A DNA stretch of 31,897 nt from an uncultured Porphyromonadaceae bacterium (GTDB lineage: Bacteria > Bacteroidota > Bacteroidia > Bacteroidales > Muribaculaceae). Positions 1 through 7,291 of the stretch are shown here, piece by piece. Location: contig UREH01000005.1 in NCBI GenBank assembly GCA_900546835.1, forward strand, positions 1-31,897, in the 5' to 3' direction. Numbering within the stretch: the stretch's first letter is position 1; the number at the start of each line of letters is the position of its first letter. Both the position numbers and the translations under genes were made by a program. A model generated the notes under the pieces. That model had not been told where the DNA came from. It saw only the letters and a program-made list of their open reading frames with translations, and searched no databases.

Positions 1-40
1 CTGCATATCGTCGGCAGCGTCAGATGTGTATAAGAGACAG
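1..40 (+). other. Nextera/Tn5 sequencing adapter (artefact)
   Basis: Bases 8-40 match the complete 33-base Illumina Nextera read-1 transposase adapter, ending in the 19-base Tn5 mosaic end AGATGTGTATAAGAGACAG at 22-40. Bases 1-7 (ctgcata) equal the last seven bases of the Nextera i5 index I remember as S506 (ACTGCATA), which is what would precede the adapter in a read-through molecule. Genomic sequence therefore begins at 41. This is library contamination, not a transposon of the organism. Confidence 0.97.
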
Positions 41-1395
41 GCCTTGGGTTCGGGCTTGGCCTCGGCGCGCTGACGCAGCAGATGCTCCTCGTTGAGGTGC
101 TCCTCGTTGAGGCGCAGGGTCTCAACCTCCTTGTTGAGGGTCTCAATCTCCCGGGCCTGGTTGCGGATGGTGGTAAGCAGCGAGTTGAGTTCCTCGTTCT
201 CGATGCTCATGGGATACTGCTCCTCAACGCGCACGATAAAGTCGGAAAGCACATTCATATAGTTGGTAAACGCCTGATAGGGCGTCTCGTAAGGAGAGAA
301 CATCGAGTGGCTGGCTCCATCGGCGAAATGCTTGGTCGACATGTAGAAAAGATGGTCGGAAGCCTGGAGGCGCCCCCAGTCCTGCTTGAGCTGACGGTTG
401 TCGGAGAGGCGCACGCGCTCGGCCACGGAGTAGAGCTTGCTGAAAGCCTCGTTCTGCAGCTTGTTGCCGAGCCATGCCGAGGTATCGCGGGCTTCGTCGG
501 CCCAGCTGATGGGGTGAACAATCGAGAGCGTATCCACGGGTTTGAGCGTCTTCACGGCCTCGGTCGGCGTCATGAACTGCACTCCACGGTCGGCAGCGAA
601 GCGCGGCAGAGCCTCAAGGAACTGGAATATGCCGGTATCGGCGTGGTGGAATTCGCCGAACGTCTCCAGATTCATGAACAGGTTGAAAATCTGCTCTTCC
701 TGAGGGGTGTCGGCAATCCATCCGATATATTTATCGGCGGTAAGAGGATATTCGCTCCAGCTGGTGTCGGCGAAGCGGCGGGTGATGTCGTCGCTGAGCT
801 TGTCGTTTTTCAGCAGAAGCTTGAGTTTGGGCTGTGAGGCGGCGGAATAGACGTAGTCGGGCGATTTCCAGCCGAGAATATGCTTGGCGCCTTCGGTGAT
901 GCACCCCTTGAAGCCCATCTCATAGATCTGCGGCGCCATCTCGTCGCAGTAAATCAGCTCGGCATTGCGGAACACCTTGGGTGTCTGGCCAAAAAGTTCC
1001 TTGATCTTCTGTGTGTGGAGTTTCACCTGGATGGCGAACTCCTTCGGATCGGCAAGCGAAGCGAGCGAGTGGTCGTAGGTTTCGGCGAGAAACTCTACGC
1101 GCCCGGTGTCGGCGAGCATCTTGAGCAAGTCAACAAATTCAGGCACATACTGCTCGCACTGCTCCAGAGCCACACCTGTGATGGAGATCGCGCAGCGGAA
1201 AGCCCCTTTGGTATCCTCGATCATGCGCAGAAGGCTCTGAGCGGCGGGGATGTAGCTGCGGTGGGCAATACGGGTTATGATGTCGTCGTTGGCGAAGTCA
1301 TCGTAGTAATAATGGTCGTTGCCTATATCGAAGAAGCGGTAGCGTTTCAGGCGGAACGGCTGGTGAATCTGGAAATAGAAGCAGATTGCTTTCAT
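41..1395 (-). CDS. GH57 alpha-amylase-like protein, 3' truncated
   Basis: The frame starts at ATG 1395 (MKAICFYFQIHQPFRL) and stays open for 451 codons until it runs into the adapter, so its C-terminus is missing. It is a glycoside hydrolase family 57 protein: the N-terminal IHQP motif is at residues 10-13, the nucleophile-type motif FRNAELIYC puts Glu146 in the expected place, and MNLETFGEFHH near residue 242 matches the family's fourth conserved region. In GH57 amylases that region begins with the acid/base Asp (MDxETFGEH); here the codon at 670-672 is AAT, giving Asn242. The last ~45 residues are Glu-rich and probably coiled coil. Bacteroidales commonly carry this gene beside a glycosyltransferase and a debranching enzyme, as here. 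A cytoplasmic role in glycogen metabolism is inferred; hydrolytic activity is doubtful because of Asn242. The next gene upstream ends 72 bases away. Confidence 0.9.
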
Positions 1396-1467
1396 ATCGG
1401 TTGTCGTTTTTATGATTTTTACGGTTGGGATGAAAATAAAGCGGAGAGAGCCGATGATGCTCCGGAT

Positions 1468-2727
1468 TTACCAGCCGAGCACTTTATGGTATATGTCGAT
1501 TACTTTGCGTCCGGCCTTGTCCCAGGTAATCCGGGCGACCTCGGCAAGGCCGTCCTCACGGAGCTGATTGTACATGGCCGGATAGGTTATGATCGAGTAG
1601 ATGGCATCGGCCATGGCGTCGATGTCCCAGTAGTCGGTCTTGATCACGTTGGTGAGGATTTCGGCGCAGCCGCTCTGCTTTGAGATGATGGAAGGCACGC
1701 CCATCTGCATGGCCTCGAGCGGCGAGATTCCGAATGGCTCGCTTACCGAAGGCATTATGTAGACGTCGGAGGCCTTGAGCATCTCGTAGACCTGCTTCCC
1801 TTTCTGGAATCCGGGGAAATGGAAGCGGTCGGCGATACCGCGCTCGGCGGCCAGCGAAATCATCTTGTCCATCATGTCGCCCGAACCGGCCATTACGAAA
1901 CGCACGTTGTGGTCGAGCTTGAGCACCTTGGCGGCAGCCTCCACAAAGTATTCCGGGCCCTTCTGCATGGTGATTCGGCCGAGGAAGGTCACGATCTTGT
2001 CTTTCGGCTTGGTAACCTGCACATCGAGCAGTTCCCGGCTCAGGGGCACCACGGCGTTGTGTACGGTGGTCACCTTGGCGGGGTCGATGCCGTATTTCTC
2101 GATTACGGTCTGGCGCGTGAGATTCGACACGGTGATGATATGGTCGGCGTTGAGCATGCCGTTGCGCTCGATGTTGAATACTGTAGGATTAACGTTGCCG
2201 CGCGAGCGGTCGTAGTCGGTGGCGTGCACGTGGATTACCAGCGGCTTGCCCGTCACCTGCTTGGCGTGGATGCCGGCAGGATAGGTGAGCCAGTCGTGAG
2301 AATGGATTATGTCGCAGTCGACGGTGCGGGCGATCACACCTGCCACAATCGAGTAGTTGTTAATCTCCTCAAGCAGGTTGTCGGGATAGCGGCCCGAGAA
2401 CTCGATGCAGCCAAGGTCGTTGGTGCGCATGTAGTTGAAGTCGGCGTAGATATTGTCGCGCAGGCGGAAATATAGGTCTGGATCCATGAGCTTTCCGATG
2501 CGGCTCTCCACGTAGTCGCGGTTCACGTCGCGCCAGGCCACGGGCACCTGCGAGCAGCCGATTATATGGGCGAATTCACGGTCTTCGTCGCCCCATGGCT
2601 TGGGGATTACGAAAGTGATATCCATGTCGCCGCACTCCCACATGCCCTTGGTGAGGCCGTAGCTGGCAGTGCCTAATCCGCCGAGGATATGAGGTGGAAA
2701 CTCCCACCCGAACATTAAAGCTTTCAT
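1468..2727 (-). CDS. GT-B glycosyltransferase, glycogen synthase-like
   Basis: This 419-residue cytoplasmic protein begins MKALMFGWEFPPHILGGLGT, which has the Gly-rich donor loop typical of GT4/GT5 enzymes near residues 15-20. An HSHDWLTYPAG motif lies at about 143-152 and an FLGRITMQKGPEYF motif at about 248-261, supplying the Arg and Lys that hold the sugar-nucleotide phosphates. Near residues 330-338 it has the retaining GT-B E-X7-E motif (SEPFGISPLEAM) with both Glu present. No signal peptide or membrane segment is visible. In Bacteroidales this family is annotated as a glycogen/alpha-glucan glucosyltransferase and is linked to GH57 and debranching genes, matching its place here. Start ATG 2727 lies 31 bases after the debranching-enzyme stop, so co-transcription is likely. 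ADP-glucose versus UDP-glucose use cannot be decided from sequence. Unlike its two neighbours, its active-site motifs look intact. Confidence 0.9.
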   Translation of the reverse strand: MKALMFGWEFPPHILGGLGTASYGLTKGMWECGDMDITFVIPKPWGDEDREFAHIIGCSQVPVAWRDVNRDYVESRIGKLMDPDLYFRLRDNIYADFNYMRTNDLGCIEFSGRYPDNLLEEINNYSIVAGVIARTVDCDIIHSHDWLTYPAGIHAKQVTGKPLVIHVHATDYDRSRGNVNPTVFNIERNGMLNADHIITVSNLTRQTVIEKYGIDPAKVTTVHNAVVPLSRELLDVQVTKPKDKIVTFLGRITMQKGPEYFVEAAAKVLKLDHNVRFVMAGSGDMMDKMISLAAERGIADRFHFPGFQKGKQVYEMLKASDVYIMPSVSEPFGISPLEAMQMGVPSIISKQSGCAEILTNVIKTDYWDIDAMADAIYSIITYPAMYNQLREDGLAEVARITWDKAGRKVIDIYHKVLGW

Positions 2728-2757
2728 CTTGTTGGTTTATGGTTGGTTAGAGTGGGA

Positions 2758-4704
2758 TTAATCGTGGTCGAAACGGCGGAGTGTGCGCAGAGTGCGCAGC
2801 ACCTCGGCGATGTTGGTGCCGTGGGATATGGCTCCTCGGCCGGAGAATGGCGGGGTGCCGTCGTAGAGCTGGCTCAGCGAGCCGATGCATCCCTGGCTCA
2901 TCTCCTCCTCGAAGCCTATGAGCATACGGTCGATATAGCTCACGCCGCTGCGTCCGAACACCTTAAGGTAGGCGTCGGCGTAGAAGCCCATGAGCCACGG
3001 ACGCGAGGGGCCGTTGTGCATGGCCATCTCGCGGTCGTAAGGCGAACCGAGATAGAATGGACGGTAGCCGTAGCTCTTGGGCGAGAGCGTGCGCAGGCCC
3101 TTGGGGGTAAGCAGTTCGCGCGTCACCACGTCGAGCACACCCTTGCGCTGGCGGCGGTCGAGCGGCGAGTAGTCAAGGCCGATGGCGATTGCCATGCTCG
3201 GACGCACCGAGGGGTCGGCGTAAGAGCCGCTGACATAGTCGTAGAGGTAGCCGTAGTCGTTGAGGAATGTATCGATGAAAGGTTGCTTCATCTTCTCTGC
3301 CGTGGCGATGTAGGCCTCGCGGCGCTCTGCCAGGTCGGGATTCCCATCCAGAAGGTCGGCGGCGAAGAGCAGAGCGTTGTACCAGAGTGCATTCAGCTCA
3401 ACGAGCAGCCCGGTGCGCGGAACTACCGGGCGGCCGTCCCACGTGGAGTTCATCCACGAAGCCGGCTGCATGGTGCCGTCGGTGGCGAGCATTCCGCTCT
3501 CCTGCAGTTGCAGGCGCGGATGGCGCCCGGCAAGCGTGAAGTCGATAAGGTCGGTCACAATCTGGCTGTAGCGCCCGGCGGCAGCCTCGCGGCCGTAGTT
3601 TTTGGCATACTGCTGGATGGCCCATATGGCCCACCAGGGGATGTCGGGAAGGTCAATGCCATGGATTGTGCGCGATATATGGCCGTCGGCCATGAAGCGG
3701 TCGAGCGCCATCACGGCCGTACCCATTATTTCCTCGAAATCGTCGCGGTGGTCGATGGCGATGGTGTTGCCCGGAAGCGACATGAATGTGTTGCGGGCCA
3801 GGATAGTGCCCCAGGGATAGCCGGATAGCATATATTCGTGGTCGCCGCGCTTCAGATAGAGCTGCTTGGCCGAGTTCTTCAGGCAGTTGAAGAAGCTGGT
3901 GCGCGCCGTGCGCGAGGCGATTTCGTTTTCATACATCTTATGGAGCGAGCGCGTGCTGACCTCGCTAAGGCCGGCAGAGAAGATAATCGACTCGCCTTTC
4001 TTGATGTTCACCTGGAAATAGCCGGGCACCCAGAGGTCCTCGCAATAGGGCACTCCGCGCTCAAGATCCTTCACATACTCTATGTTGCGATACCAGTCGG
4101 GCTGGCTTACCCATTCGGGCTTGCGCGTGAGCTGCATGTAGAGCGTCGGATACCCCTCGTAAAGGCAGCAGGCCATACCATTGGGCACCGGTGTCATCTC
4201 CGTGTTGATGCGGTCGTTGGCTATACAGAGCGAGTTGACCTCGCGGAACGCCAGGAAGGGGCGGAATTGCAGAGTCGTGGGCGAGTGGGCCTCGACAAGG
4301 GTGTAGCGGATAAGGATGCGGTTTTCCTTGGAGATGAAGATTTTCTCTTTGGTAAGAATCACGCCGCCTACGCGATACGTAACGCGCGGCACGCTCTCGC
4401 AGTCGAACTCGCGGATATACTTGTGGCCGTTGGGACTGTAAACCCCACCCTGATAGCGGTGGAGCCCCAGATTGAAGGCGGCGCCATGCTGTATCACCGT
4501 CTCGTCGAGAGTCGACAGCAATACATGGGGCTTGTACTCCTCATCGCCGATGGGCACCACAAGCAGTCCGTGCTGCTTGCGCGTGTTACACCCCACAATC
4601 GAGGTACAGTGATAAGCGCCGGCCTGGTTTGTACGCAGCATCTCCTTCGGAAGACTCTGGTCGAGATTGATCAGCAGGTGCTTATCAAATTTAAGATAGC
4701 TCAT
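2758..4704 (-). CDS. Glycogen debranching enzyme-like protein (GH133)
   Basis: This 648-residue protein starts at ATG 4704 (MSYLKFDKHLLINLDQS). An upstream in-frame TTG at 4737 is rejected because ATG 4704 fits the family start. The N-terminal ~270 residues match the bacterial debranching-enzyme N domain (GCNTRKQHGLLV at about 39-50), and residues ~290-640 match the (alpha/alpha)6 amylo-alpha-1,6-glucosidase domain (SGYPWG, LVELNALWYNAL, YDGTPP). The family removes the alpha-1,6 branch stub of glycogen. Three expected acidic positions are amides: RDTF is R-N305-TF, the TWMD motif is SWMN with Asn419, and the SEI(Y/F)DG motif is SQLYDG with Gln612. The consensus is from memory, so loss of activity is an inference. 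It is the first gene of the operon with the glycosyltransferase and GH57 genes. Family assignment is firm; catalytic competence is not. Confidence 0.9.
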   Translation of the reverse strand: MSYLKFDKHLLINLDQSLPKEMLRTNQAGAYHCTSIVGCNTRKQHGLLVVPIGDEEYKPHVLLSTLDETVIQHGAAFNLGLHRYQGGVYSPNGHKYIREFDCESVPRVTYRVGGVILTKEKIFISKENRILIRYTLVEAHSPTTLQFRPFLAFREVNSLCIANDRINTEMTPVPNGMACCLYEGYPTLYMQLTRKPEWVSQPDWYRNIEYVKDLERGVPYCEDLWVPGYFQVNIKKGESIIFSAGLSEVSTRSLHKMYENEIASRTARTSFFNCLKNSAKQLYLKRGDHEYMLSGYPWGTILARNTFMSLPGNTIAIDHRDDFEEIMGTAVMALDRFMADGHISRTIHGIDLPDIPWWAIWAIQQYAKNYGREAAAGRYSQIVTDLIDFTLAGRHPRLQLQESGMLATDGTMQPASWMNSTWDGRPVVPRTGLLVELNALWYNALLFAADLLDGNPDLAERREAYIATAEKMKQPFIDTFLNDYGYLYDYVSGSYADPSVRPSMAIAIGLDYSPLDRRQRKGVLDVVTRELLTPKGLRTLSPKSYGYRPFYLGSPYDREMAMHNGPSRPWLMGFYADAYLKVFGRSGVSYIDRMLIGFEEEMSQGCIGSLSQLYDGTPPFSGRGAISHGTNIAEVLRTLRTLRRFDHD

Positions 4705-4746
4705 TGAGATAGGTTTGGATGTTGTTAGAATTGTCAAGGTTTAAAG

Positions 4747-4790
4747 CCGGGCGCAGACCCGGTGGAAAATGTGTGCGGACACGTCCGCAC
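4747..4790 (-). promoter_or_regulatory. Two tandem palindromes in glycogen operon leader
   Basis: CCGGG (4747-4751) pairs with CCCGG (4758-4762) across a 6-base loop. GTGCGGAC (4773-4780) pairs perfectly with GTCCGCAC (4783-4790) across 2 bases; as RNA the loop would open wider. Both lie 43-86 bases upstream of ATG 4704, so they fall in the probable 5' leader. No U-run follows in either direction, so a simple terminator is unlikely. An operator for a dimeric regulator or a leader structure is possible. The inverted repeats are seen; the function is inferred. Confidence 0.45.
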
Positions 4791-5053
4791 CAAAGCCGAA
4801 GCAGGTCGAAATTGCCCCACAACATAGCTTTGCAGCAGTTTTCCATTGGTACTTATCAATATTAGCCTCGTGGCTGATATTCAACAACGAATTTAGCCCA
4901 TTTGCACTGATTTTACAAATATTTGCCACGATTTTAAATTTTCTTTAGAGGCACCGCAGGTTTTCTGCAAAGACATACGCGCCAGCTGACTTTCACGCCT
5001 ATGCCGGGCCTCACTCGCCACCTCTGTATTCTGCGCTATTCTGAAATTTTGAC

Positions 5054-5094
5054 AAAAATAAAAAGCGCCGAAAATCAAGTGATATCAGCGCTTT
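5054..5094 (-). terminator. Probable intrinsic terminator (minus strand)
   Basis: Read on the minus strand, AAAGCGCTGA (from 5094) pairs with TCGGCGCTTT (ending 5062) to give a 10-base-pair stem containing one U-G wobble and a 13-base loop, followed directly by TTTTATTTTT (5063-5054). On the plus strand the wobble becomes a C-A mismatch and there is no U-run after the stem, so the minus orientation is favoured. It lies about 230 bases beyond the hicB stop, and no other gene precedes it on that strand. Confidence 0.55.
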
Positions 5095-5320
5095 GCGGCA
5101 TTTTGCCATTTTTAATTGTGACCCCGAAGAAGCCGAGGTGTATCGTTGTAACTGAGTAGTATTCAAATTGTTGTAATGCCGTCACTCCGTTTGTTCACGA
5201 ATTGCACACGGCATTATTTCCATGTTCTTACCCATTATTCCGTTTGGGCATTACAAAATTAGTGCCTTGTTTTGCCGATTTTCAAACATCTATGGCGTTA
5301 AAAATGCCCTACAATCGTGG

Positions 5321-5659
5321 TCAAAGCATGGCTGCAATCTGCTTTTCAACAGCCGTGCGTATGAATGAGTTTATAGATACTCCGGCTTGTTTGGCGAGAT
5401 AGGCAACACGGGTATGGATGTCGGGTGTAAGCCGCACGTTCAACGAGCCGGAATAGCTCTTGTGTGGTTCAATGCCTTCTTCGGCGCAATATGCGAGATA
5501 GTCATCCACCGCTTCATGAAAAGCATTCGTGAGCTCTGCAACGCTCTCGCCCTCGAAATTCACAAGACCGTCTATGCCCTCAATCTTTCCAAAAAACACA
5601 TTATCAGCCTCGCTGAAAGCGACCGAGCCGATAAAATCCTTATATTTCAATGTATTCAT
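5321..5659 (-). CDS. hicB: HicB-family antitoxin
   Basis: This 112-residue protein has the two-part HicB layout. The N-terminal partial RNase H-like fold starts MNTLKYKDFIGSVAFSEADN, with FFGKIEGIDGLVNFEGES at about 22-39 and EAVDDYLAYCAEEG following. The C-terminal ribbon-helix-helix DNA-binding segment is NVRLTPDIHTRVAYLAKQAG plus SINSFIRTAVEKQI. In this family the N domain masks the HicA toxin and the C domain represses the shared promoter. Its ATG overlaps the HicA stop by four bases (ATGA at 5656-5659), indicating translational coupling in toxin-first order. The promoter in front of hicA is therefore the likely autoregulated site. A terminator-like hairpin lies about 230 bases downstream. 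Confidence 0.9.
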   Translation of the reverse strand: MNTLKYKDFIGSVAFSEADNVFFGKIEGIDGLVNFEGESVAELTNAFHEAVDDYLAYCAEEGIEPHKSYSGSLNVRLTPDIHTRVAYLAKQAGVSINSFIRTAVEKQIAAML

Positions 5660-5910
5660 ATCAGTCCTTCATTTTTAAGATAATCATAAACCTGTTTTAT
5701 CACATATCCTTTGATGGTATTGCCGGGATGTGGCTTGTGGAGCATTATCGGCTTCAAGCCCTCACCCTTGAATATTACGCGGGAGCCGGATGTCTTGCCC
5801 TTGTTGCCCGGAACATATCCCAGCGCAACAAGCATACGCCTCATTTCCTCCCATGTGAAATCGTTAGGAAGCGTTGAGAACCGGGTTATCAATTTTTCTT
5901 TTGTTTCCAT
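5656..5910 (-). CDS. hicA: HicA-family mRNA interferase toxin
   Basis: This 84-residue basic protein has the double-stranded RNA-binding-like fold of HicA/YcfA toxins: a start helix with EEMRRMLVALGYV at about 21-33, then SGSRVIF (about 41-47) and the His-containing strand MLHKPHPGN (about 56-64), followed by IKGYVIKQVYDYLKNEGLI. HicA toxins cleave mRNA using a conserved His; one of the two His in HKPH is the candidate. Length is typical of the family. It is transcribed ahead of hicB with a 4-base overlap, and a good Bacteroides-type promoter ends about 17 bases upstream of its ATG. It lies in the accessory stretch with DNA-repair genes and a mobile-element remnant, which suits a horizontally acquired module. 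Confidence 0.9.
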   Translation of the reverse strand: METKEKLITRFSTLPNDFTWEEMRRMLVALGYVPGNKGKTSGSRVIFKGEGLKPIMLHKPHPGNTIKGYVIKQVYDYLKNEGLI

Positions 5911-5926
5911 TCATTTTATTTTGACA

Positions 5927-5958
5927 CAAAAGTAACTATTTTTCAGTTGCAAAACAAA
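5927..5958 (-). promoter_or_regulatory. Bacteroides-type promoter of hicAB
   Basis: On the minus strand, TTTG (5958-5955) is followed by exactly 20 bases and then TACTTTTG (5934-5927), matching the Bacteroides -33 TTTG and -7 TAnnTTTG consensus with canonical spacing. Transcription would begin about ten bases before ATG 5910, giving a very short leader. HicB autorepression at this site is expected from family knowledge; I saw no clear operator palindrome. Confidence 0.65.
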
Positions 5959-6003
5959 TCTATGGAATGGAGAGTTCAGATATTCGGAGTATGAAGGCAT
6001 TAC

Positions 6004-6047
6004 AAATACCAATAAGAGCTTATTATACCATCCTAAAATTGGTATTT
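6004..6047. repeat. 10-bp inverted repeat between MFS gene and hicA
   Basis: AAATACCAAT (6004-6013) and ATTGGTATTT (6038-6047) are exact reverse complements across a 24-base spacer that itself contains the partly self-complementary AAGAGCTT. It lies 35 bases beyond the exporter stop. It could end the exporter operon or be an operator; the U-tracts are too weak for a confident terminator call. Confidence 0.45.
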
Positions 6048-6081
6048 TACCGCCTTTCACAATTTATGTTTATTGTGATTA

Positions 6082-7290
6082 TCAGCTAATTACAGATTGT
6101 TTTCTTTTCGGCTCAATATTTGGGAGAAACGCTGTGACAATTCCTAATAATGGTAATAGTGTGCTGACCTGAAAGATAAATTCTATACTCGTTTTGTCGG
6201 CAAGCCAGCCGAAAAATGCAGATCCGACACCGCCAAGACCGAAATTCAAACCGAAGAACAAACCTGCCATCATTCCAACCTTATTTGGCTTCAATTCAGT
6301 GGCATAGACCAATATCGCCGAAAATGCCGACGAGATTACCAATCCTATTATCACGGCAAGTATTATTGTCAATGTGAAATCAACATACGGCAGAGCCAAT
6401 GCGAATGGAGCCGCTCCGAGAATCGAGCCCCAGATAACATATTTGCGTCCATACCTGTCGCCGATACTGCCTCCGATTACAGTGCCGATAGCCACGGCTC
6501 CCATGAAAGCAAAAAGGCACAGCTGTGACACCTGTATGTCAACACCGAATTTGTTGATAAGAAAAAACGTGAAATAGCTTGTCATACTCGCCATATAGAA
6601 ATACTTTGAGAATGTGAGCACGCACAATATGAATATGGCCCAATGTATCCTGCGGCTCGACAATGCCAGTACAGCGGGATTGGGGACAATAACCTTCTCT
6701 TTTATTTTATGTAGCTGCATCTTGTACCACCGTCCAACCGGAAACGATGTAATTCCGGCAACAAGTGCCGCTATGGAGAACCATATTATAGAATGTTGAC
6801 CGAATGGAATGACGACAATAGCCGCCAATAACGGTCCTACGGCACTTCCTCCGTTTCCGCCGACTTGAAATATTGATTGTGCCAACCCTTTCTTCAAGCC
6901 TCCTGCCATCTGGGCTATGTGTGAGGCCTCGGGATGGAATATGGATGACCCGCAACCGATAACTCCTACCGCCAATAGGATAAAGGCGTAGTTATTGGCA
7001 AACGACAAAAGGATTATTCCCAACAGCGTGAACACCATTCCTATGGACAATGAAAACGGCTGTGGATGCTTGTCCGCATATCTTCCTACAAATGGTTGCA
7101 GGATGGAGGATGTCATCTGGAATACCAATGTTATTATACCGATCTGACCGAACGTGAATCCGTATTTGTCTTTGATTATAGGATATATGGACGGTATGAT
7201 GGATTGCATCATGTCATTCAGCAGATGCGCGAAACTTATTGCCAACAGGATTGAAAAAAGCGTTCTCTCTTTGGTCGTTGTCTGTTCCAT
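6082..7290 (-). CDS. MFS exporter, fosmidomycin-resistance (Fsr)-like
   Basis: This 402-residue, about 12-helix inner-membrane transporter starts at ATG 7290 (MEQTTTKERTLFSILLAISF). A longer in-frame start 30 codons upstream is rejected because it overlaps the end of the preceding gene. The first half strongly resembles the Fsr subgroup: SFAHLLNDMMQSIIPSIYP, LVFQMTSSILQPFVGRYADK (the MFS loop 2-3 motif), GCGSSIFHPEASH and QSIFQVGGNGGSAVGPLLAA. Fsr proteins export fosmidomycin and some other small molecules by proton antiport; the substrate here is unknown. The start lies 1 base after the upstream alkyltransferase-regulator stop, so it is the last gene of the alkylation-repair operon. That context suggests export of a toxic or alkylating compound, which is inference. 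Confidence 0.85.
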   Translation of the reverse strand: MEQTTTKERTLFSILLAISFAHLLNDMMQSIIPSIYPIIKDKYGFTFGQIGIITLVFQMTSSILQPFVGRYADKHPQPFSLSIGMVFTLLGIILLSFANNYAFILLAVGVIGCGSSIFHPEASHIAQMAGGLKKGLAQSIFQVGGNGGSAVGPLLAAIVVIPFGQHSIIWFSIAALVAGITSFPVGRWYKMQLHKIKEKVIVPNPAVLALSSRRIHWAIFILCVLTFSKYFYMASMTSYFTFFLINKFGVDIQVSQLCLFAFMGAVAIGTVIGGSIGDRYGRKYVIWGSILGAAPFALALPYVDFTLTIILAVIIGLVISSAFSAILVYATELKPNKVGMMAGLFFGLNFGLGGVGSAFFGWLADKTSIEFIFQVSTLLPLLGIVTAFLPNIEPKRKQSVIS

Positions 7291-7291
7291 C

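Larger units (their letters stand above)
4705..5320. other. Intergenic region between glycogen operon and hicB
   Basis: This 616-base stretch has no convincing gene. It holds the leader palindromes at 4747-4790 and a terminator-like hairpin at 5054-5094. The two short minus-strand open frames in it (4741-4929 and 4893-5078, about 60 codons each) resemble no family I know and cover low-complexity or hairpin sequence. No tRNA, CRISPR repeat or insertion-sequence end was found. I see no perfect TAnnTTTG promoter for the glycogen operon here. Confidence 0.6.

Noticed and set aside
22..40. A genomic Tn5/IS50-type transposon end
   Set aside because: The mosaic end lies within a complete sequencing adapter with index bases before it, at the very contig edge; no transposase or second end is present.
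82..1683. Long plus-strand open frames opposite the GH57 gene
   Set aside because: They are antisense to a continuous minus-strand frame with clear GH57 motifs; their translations are low-complexity and match no family.
2743..4707. Two long plus-strand open frames (361 and 289 codons) opposite the debranching gene
   Set aside because: The minus strand carries GH133 motifs throughout; the plus frames are rich in Val, Ala, Gly and His, as expected for antisense of GC-rich coding DNA.
4705..4737. TTG start at 4737 extending the debranching protein by 11 residues
   Set aside because: ATG 4704 gives the expected family N-terminus, and the extension (ILTTSKPIS) is not family-like.
4741..5078. Two ~60-codon minus-strand frames upstream of the glycogen operon
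   Set aside because: They cover palindromes and a terminator tail, overlap each other and resemble no known protein; not supported as genes.
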